DNA of 64,000 nt from Chamaea fasciata (taxonomy: Eukaryota > Chordata > Aves > Passeriformes > Sylviidae). The notes beneath the pieces were generated by a model. That model did no database searches. It was not told the origin of the DNA and saw only the letters and a list, made by a program, of their open reading frames with translations. The stretch is from assembly GCA_029207755.1 (NCBI GenBank), contig JARCOQ010000001.1, positions 91,065,637 to 91,129,636 on the forward strand. The letters run 5' to 3'. Positions within the stretch are counted from its first letter, which is position 1, and each line of letters starts with the position of its first letter. The position numbers and the translations under genes are program-made. Shown here in pieces: positions 1 through 13,300 of the stretch.

Positions 1-490
1 GCTAAAATGGCATACTGTCAGTATGTTTTAGTTTAAATAGAAGAACTTCTTTCATACTGAAAAAAATACTGGATTAAGCTGGAGAAAGCCTGACTTTAAA
101 ATGCTGATACTTCCTCCTGGTTTAAAGGAATTTCTTTTGCCACAGTCTCACACAGCTGCTATCAGGAAGGAAAAAATCTGTATTGTAAGTGTTAGCTTCT
201 AATCTGTGTTAATGTACACTTCTAATCTGCTCAGGGTTTAGGGTTATGTGGTTTATGTAAGCAGATACAAAATATACCATACTTTTTTTTTTTTTTGCAT
301 TTAAAATTTTTTTGGCACTAAGAATAGACAACTGCATTTACTGGAATGTTTGTACTGCTTTCTCATCATTAGGCTTTCTCAGTGCAAAGCAGCTTTAGTA
401 ATGAAGATGTTTCAGTCTAGTTTATTTTAAAGCTCTGTATTTTCTGTAATACAAAAGCACTCTGCTTCCTAACAGCATACAGCAATATCA

Positions 491-539
491 AATATCTTCC
501 TTCAGAGAATATCTCTGAAGCAATATCTTCCTTCAGAGA
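491..539 (+). repeat. Direct repeat with a 31-nt period enclosing a hairpin
   Basis: AATATCTTCCTTCAGAGA occurs at 491-508 and again at 522-539. Within it, TTCAGAGA-ATA-TCTCTGAA forms an 8-bp inverted repeat. Confidence 0.85.
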
Positions 540-1400
540 GCACTGTAAGTTGTAAAATATTTAGAATTACTACAGTAAAGAAAGCATTGCAGGGTGACTT
601 TGAATCCTCTTAGTCAACAGACACTGATTGCTTTAAAGAAGGAAATGTTAGCAGAGATACAGCCTGTGACTGAAATCCCCCCATGCAGCTTTCCAACTGC
701 CTGTGAGCAAGTATAGCAATCTGATATGTTTGGCTGCCCTCAGCCTGAAGGGCAAGTGGTCTCGGTTAAGGGCAGGCACCGGGTTTGGGATTCCAATATT
801 AACGGGAGCAGAAGTTTCAAAATCCTGTCCTTAAATATTTTTCAAAACAAATATATTGTCCTGATTCTTGTCCTGTATAGGACTTGTCTATGCTTGAATG
901 TGAGTGGGTGTCTGGGTTGTTGCTTTAACATGAAAGTGGCTGAAACCCTTCCGTCAATGAACGTAAGCTATTTTGGAGAAAGTACTGCACATTGATAAGG
1001 GCATGGCTGCAGTTATGCTGCTGACAGTAATGCTTTAGATTATGGATTGAGACTTATGTGTTTGCAGAGTGTCTAAAGCTGTAGTAAAGTGGAGGTACTC
1101 TTTCAAAATAAACTAGAGCTACTCCAGGGCCATGCCAGTGTGATGAGAATCAGACTCCTTTTCTCCCATGCATCTCACTGTCTGATGGGGGTATTTCACA
1201 CAAAGTCCTGTCTGCTCACACCAGGACACAGAAACCTCCCTAGGCTTCTTGTGGAACTAGCATTTGGCAACCTGGAGTAGTTTCTGTTCCCCATGCTGGA
1301 GTATATTGTGCACACACCTCGCTTGTGGGCATCTTTCCAGCAGATGTGACATTTTGGTGATTATGTTTGTGTGATAGTAGGCTTTGGGGCAAAAGCTAGC

Positions 1401-1438
1401 AATATGAATAGCAAATAATATGAATAGCAAATAATATG
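1401..1438 (+). repeat. Short tandem repeat, 16-nt unit, about 2.4 copies
   Basis: AATATGAATAGCAAAT is repeated twice without change, followed by a partial third copy (AATATG). Confidence 0.9.
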
Positions 1439-2635
1439 GAATTTTTTCTCTCTATCTAGGTTCTTTGATTGCACTCTATTCTCTAAATGCTTCGTAAGCT
1501 TTGTAGAAATAAATAGTGTGGAAGTGGTTGTCTGGCCTTTCCATTTTGGTGGAGGAAAGTATGTGCTTGTCCGTATTATTATTGTGAGTTTAAAACACAA
1601 CTGTGAGAAGCAGCAAGCCACTCCGTACGGAAACAAGCAGTGCTAATGCTTAACCTGGTTCGCAGCTCATTGGTATGCCTCTGATAATATCTGTGGTGTG
1701 AGCCTGAGCCCTGTGCCTGCAGTTCACCCTGTTCAGACCTTTCAGTGACAAGACCCAGTAGAGTGTGTTGCTTTGATGTAGCTCAAAAGAACTGCTAGAG
1801 GCTTGCTGTCCCTCTTCTGGAGTGGGGAGTTTTCTTGAATGTGCCTGAAACTTCACAGTGCCCATAGGTTATACCTATCACATCTACAAATATCTCCTGG
1901 GCTAGTAGTACTGTGATATGTGAGACCATAATTACAGCTCTGGGCCCATGGATATCTCAGCCACATGTGAACAAAATACTGCGGCAGGCTGCCAGTGTTG
2001 CTGTGAACTGAGTCCATCAGACCTCCTTGCATATCCTAAAGCAGACATTGCCTTCAGCTTCATGAGGCTGAAAGTGATTCTGGAGCTGTGCTTTTCCTCT
2101 GGTACTTGCTCAGAGCTGGGTACGGTTCCCTCCTCCTCCTCTGGCTTCTGCATGCTAAAGCGGAGCCCAGTTTAGTCCACTTCAAAAACTGGCTTCTTTG
2201 TCCTTACATTCATTCCATTTGAAAACTAATATTTTGGTTTGCAAAGGGAAACATTGAAGAAAACAAGAAAGAACAGATCCAAATGGAAAGACAGCAATGA
2301 TATTAAGCTCAGCCTCTAACATTCTGTATTTCTGTTGAAGCATAGCTGAGCTCCAGTGCTAGACTATGAGCCCTCTCACTTGACAGAAGCACAGGTCTGA
2401 GGGCCATCGTACACTGCAAATTTACCTAGTCTTGGACAAACATTTACAGAGATGCTTGTGCCAAATAACTTTCTGCTGATCAGTAAGAAAATACTGTTCA
2501 GTAATTGTTCTGTGTCTCCTCTAAATGCTTCCTGCATGGAGTTTCTTCCTGTGTATTTCCTGAGCTTGTCGTAAACACAGCCATCATGGGAACTTTTTAT
2601 ACATGCTTTTTGTTGGAAGGAGAGACAAGAGAGCG

Positions 2636-3450
2636 TAGAATCATGGAATGGCTTGGGTTGGAAGGGACCTTCAAGACTATCTAGTTCCAACCTACCTGCC
2701 ATGGGCAAGGACACCTTCCACTAGACCAGGTTGTTCATAGTCCTATCCAACCTGGCCTTCTAAGGAAGAGACATCACAACTTCTCTAAGCAGTCTGTTAC
2801 AGTGTCTCACTATCCCTCTGAGGAAAAAATTTGTTCCTAGCACCTAATGTACATTTCCCCTGTTCTAGTTTAAAACCATTCTGCTTGTTCTGTCACTATC
2901 TGCCCGTGTAAAAATCACTTTTCTTTTTTTTTTATAGACCCCCCTTTAGGTACTGGAATGCCGCACTGATGTGTCCCTGGAGCCATTCCCTCTCCAGGCA
3001 GAACAATCCCAGCTCTCTCAGCTGGTCTTTGGAGCAGAGTTGTTCCAGCCCTCTGATCATCTTTGTGGCCCTTTTCTAGACTACTCTAACAGGGCCATGT
3101 GCTTCCTGTGCTGAGGACCCCAGGGCTAGATTCATAATTCCAGGTGGAGTCTCAGCAGAGTAGAGGGGCAGGATGCTCTCCCTTGACCTTCTGCCCACTT
3201 TGCTTTTGATGTAGCCCAGGGTGTGGTTGGCATTTTGGACTGCAAGTACTGATGCTGTTGACTTATGTCCAAGTTTTCATCCACAAGAGCCCCCAAGTCC
3301 TTTTCGGCAGAGCAGCTCTCAATGAGCTCTTCTCACATTCTGTACCTGTGTCTGGGATTGCCCTGACCCAGGTGCAGCACTTTGCACCTGGACTTGTTGA
3401 ACCATGTAGTTCTTATGCACCCACTTCTCTAGTTTGTCCAGATGCTGGTT
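2636..3450 (-). mobile_element. CR1 LINE fragment, 3' portion, antisense
   Basis: The left edge, TAGAATCATGGAATGGCTTG, is the reverse complement of a CR1 3' end. It is followed by the typical GGTTGGAAGGGACCTTCAAG and TCTAGTTCCAACC blocks. Further right are other familiar CR1 blocks, such as CCCAGCTCTCTCAGCTGG, CCCTCTGATCATCTTTGTGG and GACCCAGGTGCAGCACTTTG. These correspond to the 3'UTR and the C-terminal part of the reverse-transcriptase ORF on the minus strand. The coding part is broken and a T-run interrupts it near 2925-2935. The element is 5'-truncated at about 3450, as usual for CR1. Coordinates are approximate to about 20 nt. Confidence 0.93.
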
Positions 3451-6400
3451 AGGAGACAGAATACAGAATCACTTTTTATTAGAAGGAAAAATTACCATTT
3501 TACTGTCATGCTCATGCTTCTGCCCTTTAATTGAGACTATCAGTATTTATATCCATTGCAAGCTTTTCTGCCTTTTGCTTTGTTGTAAAAATGAGGAGAG
3601 GATGGAAAGTGTAAGACATGAGTCATTACTCAAGGAGTGGACGTTGTCTGCGTATCTGACAGAGGCTTTGATGATATTCATATTTGTTTATACAAACTGT
3701 TGAATTTTCAGATAGACAGGAATGAAACTTACATATCTGAAGAAATTTATGTATTCTATATATTTTCAAAAAGGAAAAATCATTGGAACAGAAGAACTGT
3801 ATCTGTTTTCAAGGGCTGGAACGATTTCTTTGAGGCTACTTCTGCTCACACTCTTATGTACTGTATGTTGCTGTGGCATGGGGGAGATTTCTTTGCACGA
3901 GTATATATAGCTGCAAATAATTCAAAATTACATGCTCTATATCCCTATGTACATAGAAGGAAAAACACATTTCATGACAACTAGCATCCAGGCTAATCCT
4001 TTGCATGCAAAGAAAATTCCAGAATTAAGTAGAAGCAGTGCCACGCAGGCTGGCACTGGTTATGTCTGCGCAGTAGATGGGAGATTTCATGTGTTCTGTT
4101 TGTGATTAATTTTTGAAGCATTCTGATGAATATGGGGAGGTGGTGAAGGAAAACAAGTCACTCTTTCCCCCCCTAAAAAAAAAAAAAAGTTACAAAGCTG
4201 TAGTCATTGGGGAAATCGAGCTGATCCTGTGGGCTGTTTACCATTGCACTCACTGGAACATTTTTCACAGCAGTAGGCACTCTGCCAACCACTGATACTG
4301 GAACTCTTCCCCATGGGGATTACCCGTTTTAGGACTAAGATAACATCCATGGGGCCAGCAATAACTTGCTTGCTGAAATTTTGCACAATGGAGGAGATGC
4401 AGTCTTGCACCCTCTTGACCTCTCCACTGATGGTTTCAGTGGTGGGGATTCTTCATCACAGTTTCCACAGAAAATCTGTGGGAAAGGCAGTCATGCCCTT
4501 TGCCAGGAGTGAAGTAGAAGCCACATACATGTATGTAATTTAGACAACGCTACTATGAGGACATGTATTTTTTTGGATTGGTCAATGTTTTTGTTGCGAA
4601 TACCCAAGCAATGTGCATGGCTTGAGCAATTTCAACCCCCTTGTTAACTTTGCTTATCACATTTTGGGAGGATGGACCAACAAATTTAAGGAAACATACA
4701 CTTGTGAAGAGTAGAGAAAAAGTCAAGAATTCTTGACTTTTGTCCAAATTCTGCAATAATGAGGACAAAATGCCTATTTTTCTTTAGGGCATTAGTTGTC
4801 ACGGTCATAATTAAAAGACCAGCTAGGAAAAAGTTTCTAGAAAGGTTTTTGTAAGACTGTTATTCTATAATATAACAAGTCTATGAGTTTTCATTTGTAT
4901 TTACTCATTTTCTGAGAGTTTGGCAAGTGGGATGGCTTGTTTTGAAGATAAGCTCCCAGTTGCTTATCTTTGCACACATAATGCACAGGTCCATTGAAAA
5001 ACACTCCTTTGGAAACACTCCCATTGGCAGGACTTAGACTGCATGGCTAAGATCATGTAGAGACTAGCCAGTTGTTACCAGATGCTGAGGCACTTGAGGC
5101 TGAAATCTCGTACGTTTCCAGGTGCTGTTCTCCCTTGTAATTATTTCTGTAATGAATGTTGAAATTTGGAATTGAAGTGAGGGAGTGATGAATGCAAACC
5201 TCTAACTGCATTTGATGGACACTTCTGTTTATTACATGTCTTATACTAACATCTGGATTTCTAAATAGTTGCTTTGAGCCCCTGAGAAATTAACTGTGTT
5301 CCCTGTGCTTGGCACAGTACAGGTAAAAATCTTGTGAATGCTTGGAGCCTGAAGCACAGAGACAGAAGGGGGATGTGGCAAATAGGGTGGGAGAGGGCAG
5401 GGCAGCCATGAGACAACCTTGTGTTATGTGAAAGACTGTCATCAGTCAAACAGCTGTTTTACTCAGATTTAAGAAAATGTTGTATTTGTCTTACACTGTT
5501 AATAAAATGCAGAGCAAAATAGATAAAGTGTGTTAAAAACGTTTATTTATAAAAATGGGAATATACAGTTGTTTTAAAAATACATGGCTGTTAAAGTCAG
5601 TCAAGACTGTGAGTCTAATAGTAGTTGAAGGTATTTTTGCTATTCAAGCATAGTTTGCAACTTCTGTTCAGTAGCCTGTACATGAGGCTTATCAGAGGTT
5701 AGAGGTGCCCCAAATTCAAAGCCTGGGCACATGGAGCAGTAGGCAATATGGAAGGAATTGCCTGCAGCAGAATTCCTCCCAGGATCTCTCTTTCAACATG
5801 CTGGGCTCTTACCTTTTCCCATGTGTTGGCTGGGAAAGAGGGGGATGAAATGTGAATGCTGAGAGTACAAGCAGAGAGATGCTCAGTCGGGGGATTGTTA
5901 CTGGTGTTTACTTCTCCTTTTTGCCTCTGCAGATCTGGCCAGAGCTGGAACTTGTCCTTTCCTCATCTCCAGTTGCCTTTGGAATGACTCATTGAGGAGC
6001 TGGAGCTCATGGTTTAGGGATACACTCTGACTAGTAAAATTACCAGTCATGAAAAACAGTAGTAATAGCTACTTCAGTAAATGTGTTTAGTTTCAAAACA
6101 GCCTCGTGTCCGGGTCCAAACCTCTACTATTGTTTCTTGCCAAATTTCAGCACAGTCAGTAGCTGTTTGTGTTGTTTTCTTAATGGCAATGACTTGTGTT
6201 AGAGATAGTGACTTCCCCAAGGTCTCATCCTCAGATTTGATTCCCAGTCTTTGATTCACTGACTGTCCTTGTAGCTCAGACCTGAAAGTTACCACTGGGT
6301 AAGTTTTCCAAGTCATTGAGATACATTTTGATCAAGGGCAGTTTTCAATGTTTTAATTGTTTTGTTTTGGTTACCTCGATAGCGTATTTACTCTATAATA

Positions 6401-8312
6401 ATGAGTGGTGTATTTGCCTGTAAGATTAGATAGGGGCATATTAAAATATTATATGTATTTTGTTCATTGAGCAGTCACACAAAAATTGTTATAAAAGGAA
6501 AATCAACTTATTCTGATGTTTCTGTTGATGTAAATCTAAAATGATTAAAAGTGCTTTTCAATGCTTGCAGTGGAAAAAGTCTGTAGGACCATATTCTTGC
6601 AAGTTTGCACTTTCTGTGGCTTGACAAAACAGAATGACAGAGATGTTAAAGGTATCATCTTATTGCAAGCACTGAAAGAAAAATTCTCAGATCACTCCAA
6701 GAATAAACACGTTAGTTTTTCTTTTTTTCAATAGATGGCTTTCAGTACATTTTGCAGAATTCGGTGGAGGGTCAGTTTCATTGTTCCTGTCAGCTGAGTT
6801 GTTCCTTGGCTTCTGGCAAGCTCTGCATGCTTCTCCTGACACCAAGAATTTTCTTGCTGGTCCTTTTGAGTTCCGGCTTTGTCACATCTCTATTTGCCTT
6901 GACCTGCTTGCCTTGCAGTCAGGACACTGCTTGCCCCAGACACAGCTTTGGCAGTGTCCCACCATGGGACCCCAAGAGCCTAATTAGTTTCTTGTTAGAA
7001 GAAGAGTGCAAACTACAATCACATCAAGCTCTCTGTTTACAGTGGAAAACAGGTCCCTCTGTCTTCCACTGCTTTTCCATTGTTTTCCACTGCTTTCACT
7101 TTAACAATGTGTGTTTACAAATATCTCCTAAAAATCCTCGATGTTAGAACAGGCCAATGTTGCAAATGTCTTCGGAACACACCCTATCTAAACTGCAAAT
7201 GTTCTAGCTCAGGGATTTAGCATATCCCAAGGTTTTATTATCTGATTAACAAAAGTAAACTTTTTTTTTTTTCTGTGTCAAAGGCAAATTGTTACATCTG
7301 ACTTCCCATTCCAGTTTCAGCAGAGTCAGCTAGCAAAGTTATCAACCCATCTGACCTCCTAAAAGTTCAATTCCTTTTACTTAGTAAATGCCACAGTTAC
7401 CAAAAGCCTTCATGTGGTCTGAAAGAAAGCTCTATAATTTGTAATTTTGAAGAATTTGTTATTATTTAATAGTGGTATATTACATCTTGTCAACAGGATG
7501 TTAAAAGTAAAGTGAACCAAACTAGTTTGGGTGGAAATTCCTTGTAGCTTAACATTAACATATGCTACATAGTGTCATTAAGAACAGAGGATGTTATTTA
7601 GAAAAGCTTTAGATTTTAATCTCAGACCTGGTAACCAGTACTTGGAATTCCAGTTCGTATAATTTTGTTGTTTGAATATGTTTTGGAAATATTTGGAAGT
7701 GTTTGATGCCAAAACACTCTAGTTCTCTTGTCTGGCTGCACATTGTTTCACTGCAATTTGTGCTGATCAACTGCTGAGCACTGGGACCAGGATGAACATA
7801 AAACCTTAGGAGAATCCTGCTGTTGACCTCGTGCAGGACCAGATGTGTCACCATAAGCCTGTGCCTGGGGCCAGCACCATCCCACTGCTCAGGCACAGTA
7901 AGGTTCATACATCTGGGTCACCCCGAGATAGAAACCCAGAGGCCTGCCCAGGACTCACATCCAGTAGATCTGGTGCAGGAAGCTGTGGCTTTCCAGCCTG
8001 CCAGTGTTGATAAAGCTGTGTCCTGAACTTTGATATGGCCTAGTTTCAAGCACAGAACTGAGTGAAAGTGGAGGCTTCTGCAATAGTGTCTGACCTCATC
8101 CCATGCAGAATGGATTGCTCCCATCCTCATGGATTCAATGAGTATTGCCATTGTGTGGCTCCTTTCAGTATTGGAAAGAGTTGAATACCATGTTTTGATT
8201 ATGCATTTCAGTTTAGTAACAGGCTGAGTTATTTCTCTTTCAATTGACAATTTTTTATCTTTAAGTGATCCAAAAGTGTTTTTCCTAGCTCCCTTCAGCT
8301 GTGAGTAGCAAC

Positions 8313-8356
8313 ATTTATTTCACCATTAGTTCGTAAATTTATTTCACCATTAGCTC
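8313..8356 (+). repeat. Direct repeat of 20 nt with a 24-nt period
   Basis: ATTTATTTCACCATTAGTTC at 8313-8332 recurs at 8337-8356 with one change (AGTTC becomes AGCTC). Confidence 0.85.
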
Positions 8357-8967
8357 ATTCTTGGACTCTCCTGCTTTTTAAGAGTGTAAGGGGGAAAACC
8401 CTACTTTTTTCCCCTCTTGCTCTTCTCAAGCACTATTGCAAGGAAGTCTATAAAGGATTCCCACAATTACAGAGTCACATCTGTTTCAGAAAACAAAATA
8501 TATTCTGCCATATTCAGTTAATATTCATGATCTTGCAAAATACCCCACCTCCCTGAGGACATATTGACATAGGGTCCCAAGAAGTTGCTGTGAAGAACTG
8601 GTGTTCTAAATTTTCAGAGTTATTCATACCTCACAGTATTACAGTACAGTAGAAAAGTTATCCAACAAGTGTACTCTCACAGACTTGTGGAGACTGATGT
8701 ATGTGCATCCTAGTGGTGTATTGGTTTCTTAGAATGTTTTGGAATGATTGGGTGCATGTGATATTTTGGGAAGCTGTTCAATGTGTATTACTGAATGAAT
8801 GCTGAATTACTATAGTCAGTCCCTTAACTTTTTTTTTTTTTGTGCAAGAGGCTTTCCACTCACTGCGTTCCTTTAAAAGTATTTGACATCATGCTAGCAA
8901 CCAAAAAATAAATACATGAAAATACTCCATATAGCTACTGCTTCTTGAACAGCAGCTCAAGGTTTTG

Positions 8968-8969
<2 letters not shown>

Positions 8970-9016
<47 letters not shown>
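8970..9016 (+). repeat. Poly-T tract of 47 nt
   Basis: An uninterrupted T run, the longest homopolymer I see in the window. It could be the tail of a minus-strand retroposed sequence, but I do not recognise the DNA on its right (CCCCCAGGCATTCC and onward). Confidence 0.9.
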
Positions 9017-10245
9017 CCCCCAGGCATTCCAATAAAAACAAGTGAGAGAAATTGCCTTTGGTGTGTTCTCATGTACCAGCATATTTACTTAGGCTGCTTG
9101 TCCTTTAAACAAGTTTTCTGACAATAAAATTTTACAGTGTAGAAAGCTGTCATGAAATATTATACATCTGACTTTTCTTAAGCCTTGCTCAAAGAGAACA
9201 GATATTGAAATGCCTTTATTCTCTCTAATGCTTCAGCTTGGTAGCATATTATGGTAATCCAAAAATAGGTTCTCCTCATACATGCATGTAATCAAGTGCT
9301 TGCTGTTTTAAGGCTCAGATGTAATACAGTAATTCTGAATATATTAAAAATGTATTTAAAATGAGACCTTCTATTTGTGGATCTGGTTGCATTTTTTGAG
9401 GCCATGATTTCAGAAAAATCTAAGTACATGTTTAACTTCTTAATAACGTCATTGCAATGAAGCAGAACATTCAGGCTTTGATACCCAGGAGCACTTAAAC
9501 TTATGATTAAATGTCATTCTTGAAGATGAAGGCTTTTTTAAATTGTGGCTTTAATCATATGTTTTACAGCCTAACTGGATCACTGCCTGATAAGTAATAC
9601 TGTATGGACTGGATAGGTAGCTCTGTGTAGGCAATGGATATTTTAAGGAGAAATTAATGCACCGAGGGTTAGTGGTCTGCCTGTAAGACCACAGAAGCTC
9701 TAGTGCAATTGATTCAGACTAATTCTCTGAGCAGAGATGCTGAGTTTAAAAAAAGCTGTCTTAGTAATGAATTTTGAATGGCATTATCTTGAGGGAGTTG
9801 GGACAGCTAAGGACTTGTAACCAAAAGTGGTAATGATGGCGTTTCACTGAAATTGATAGAAATGTGGGTTTCTGACAGCTGCTTTCACAAGTTCTAGTTT
9901 CATAGCTCAGTTTATATCTTGTAATTTGACCACATTATCTTAATATCACTTTATTTTTTAAATCTTTCTGTAATTGCTCTTTTCCCCCAAGGACCTAATT
10001 TTTAGCATTGGTTTTGAACACTCATGCTTTTCAGGTAGTTTTCTTTCTCTATTTTATTTTTTAAGGAGGGAACCTTAGTCAAACCAGGTTTTTGTATGGC
10101 ACTGAAGTAATTTCATGATGGGTGGAGTACTTGAAAAATCTCTAGGGCATGAGAAAGGATTACTTGCAGTGCTTGCAAATGCTTCTCCAAGAGAGTTTTG
10201 TAAATATCTGGTACACTAAATAGGAATGTAGCACACATGCTGTGA

Positions 10246-10349
10246 GTGTGTTTTGATGGTGGTGGTTGTTTTTGTTTTTTGGGGTTTTTCTGTTTGTTTT
10301 TGGTTTTTGGGTGGTTTTGTTTTTTTGGTTTTTTTTTTGGGGGGGGGGG
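10246..10349 (+). repeat. G/T-only low-complexity tract ending in T10-G11
   Basis: The tract is almost pure T and G with several GGG or longer runs and ends in ten T followed by eleven G (10339-10349). The G runs could support a G-quadruplex on this strand. Confidence 0.85.
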
Positions 10350-13300
10350 TTTGGTGAAAGGGGGAAGTGCTATGCTAGGTATTAGATCCACTGAGCATAC
10401 AGCTTGACTAACTTCAGCAGAATTGTTTGTAAAGCAAGACTTGAAGTAGCCTCTCCAAGAGCTCTGTTTTTGCAATTGTATGCAGCATGTGAAAAATGAA
10501 AGCTTAACTTGTGGGGATGAACATACTCCATTCATTCTCCTCCAGCTTCAGTGCAGGAGGCTCCAATCATTCTATGTGGTGTTTCTAAGTGGTGGAAGTC
10601 ACATTCAGACACTTTTTTTTTTTTAGCTAAATACAGTGAGCTGGTTGCAGGCACACTGACAATGTCCTGATGTTGCAGCTCAGGAGACTGACTTCTTTTC
10701 TCTATTGCATATACAGAGTAACTTCTGTTCTTTGGTAGTAGTCGTGGTATGAGGCAGCTGGGCAGACTCAAGTGAGCCTTTGTGTGAATGTAACAAGGAT
10801 GTTACCTTAAAATTCCTGCTTGCAGGGAAAGTTTCAGCCGTAGGTTGTATAGATTTTTGGGGTTGCTGTCTCCTCAGACACCCACCCAGCTGCTCTCTTA
10901 CTCCCATCACAGGGAGTTAGTAGTTTCACCTTCAGGACATCAATGCCAGGATTTGCAATGGGTACCTGTCTAGAAGCAGGCATTGTAGATACTTGCTGTT
11001 AGAAAGTCATTTTCAAGTCATCAGACACTGGTGTCAGGAGGCCCTGAAGGCAGACAAGTTCTGCATTCCTTCCTCCAGTGCTTTTCTTCTGTTTTTCGTA
11101 TTTCACTCAAAATCTCCATGCTTTCGTGTTAGTGTTTCTGCTTGAACTTACCCTTCTCAGTCCTTTCTGCTTTGAGCGTATTCAATGTTTTCTTGCTTAT
11201 GGGCAGCGTTGAGATGTTTCAGTGCTACAAGAAAGAGCTAAGCTTTGTCACCTCCCAGAGACAAAGCAAAAGTGTCCTCAGGCAGATGAGTGGAATGGAA
11301 ATTTTGACAGGTCTGAGTGCTTGGCAAGCTGCGGTCCTGGTGACTGTGCAGTTTACACCCTCACAGCACTGACCCTCCGTGACTCGCTCGCATTTGTTGA
11401 GACTTTCTGGTCCTGCCTTATCCTGTGGCACCAGCACCATCAAGGGTCGCACCCAGGGAAGTATGAGTCTTCTTATAAGGTGAGCAGCATGCAATTTGAG
11501 GAAAGATGTCCAATTTCCTGGAAATCCTGTGCAATGTAAAAGGAGTATGATCTCTGTGTGTGTGTGTACGATGCTGACAGAAGTAGACAAAAAAAGTGGA
11601 TCTTCAGAGTTCCTGAGTGTTTACACATGCTGGGGCCAGTTTGACCTTCCCTTGCCATGATTCACGCTGGTGCAGGATTCAGACCAGTATATTTCTCTGG
11701 ATTAGATGCCCTTAAAGAAGTGTTTATTTGTATTCTACAGCATCTCACAGGAGCCTGCTGTTCAGTGGAGTTTGTTTTTTTTTTGTGGAGTAGAGGTCCT
11801 GCACTACAGTTTTAGTGACATTTCTTGCTTTGTTTGGGATGCCTTCCTAAACAGGACATTTGTGTTTGTAAGCATGAAAGGGAAGGTTTTAATGCTTAAC
11901 AATGTGTTGTATTTATATGATTGTCCATTGTTTTTCAGAAACTTTCCATTTACTTTAACTTCTGATCACTTTTGTTCACATAACCAAATATGGATTGATC
12001 CTAACTCATTCTTCAGTGACTCCCTCTTCCCCTGCACAACACATACACCCAAGATGCTTCATTTCCAATCTAACCTATTGGCATCGCACTTGTAATTACA
12101 ATAGGAATTTTAATCCTCTGTAAAGAGGACTGATGGATGTGTAATTAAGTAATGACTGTCTGTGGGATGAGTGTAGCAAAGTGAAAGCCATACAAATTCA
12201 GAGCAACTGACGTGGAACTTCACAGCTTCCCTGCAGCACCTCAAAAAGTCAGTTCTGCCGGGCTGATAAAGTTGAGGAGATAGTTGGAGAGCTTGAGAGA
12301 GGACAATGCATTTTGAAGTGTTGAGGAAGAACAAGAGTAGAGGCTGGGAACTGGAGGAAGATGTGACTTCCTTTCCCTATTGTTACCACCATCTGATCTG
12401 ATGATGAGAATGAGCCTCCCCTGCAGACCTGATTCCAAAGCCCAGCTGCTGCTGAATGGGACTACCATTCTCCCTAACCCTGAGCTCTTCCCTTAGCAGC
12501 AGCCCCAATTCTAATGGGCAGATGCAAGGACTAGTGGGCTGGATTGCTCTGGGAGAAGGAGCAGACCAAGCAGGCTGTGCATTGGCTCTCCCTTTGACAG
12601 GCAGGTGTTCAGCACTAACAGCATGGCTTTGCCTATGCCAGCCTGACCCAGAGAGAGTTGCTTGTGGACAAGCTGCCCTCTCAGGGACCGTGGAAGGAGT
12701 GCTCTTTCTGGTAGCCACAGTGTTTCCTTCAAGGCTGAGCAGGCAGAAGACGGGGCTGTCTCCATGTTCTCTGATCCTGTTCCCTTGGTTTGATGCACTC
12801 CAATGGAGTTAATGAGGCTGCAGTGAGGTCAGCCCACCTGGGCTGTCTGGGGGTGGATCCTCTGATGTGCCAGGCTTGCTTGGTGCTGTCTGCTGGAGAT
12901 TTCCACACGGTGCTCTGCCTATTTTAGGGAGAACCTCAGCTGTGCTCTGGCATCCTGGTGTGAGGGAAGGGCAAATGTGTGGACAGAAAGAGAGCAAAAC
13001 TGAATTGGACCTACAGTCTTCAGTGACAAGTGTTATCATCAATGACAATGGGATATCATTATCAGTCCCTACAGCCGTCACACTGTGGCACTAGGTTGCT
13101 GCTAGCACAGAGCGGTATGTCAGGAGCCTGCTCTTCACTGTCACACTGAGTGCTGGATTTAGGCCATCTAAAATTAGCCTCTAGCCCTAAACCTCAATCA
13201 TGCACCTGAATCTTCCTACAGCTGCCTGCATGCAGGGTCATAACCCTTTTAGTTATAAGAAGAACACTGACTTTTGAAACAGCTGTATCCATTTTATATC

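Noticed and set aside
10113..10535. 140-codon minus-strand frame rich in Pro and Lys
   Set aside because: Most of it is the reverse translation of the G/T tract at 10246-10349.
12383..13094. GC-richer segment with open frames on both strands
   Set aside because: The frames show no domain and no splice signals that fit a gene; compositional openness explains them.
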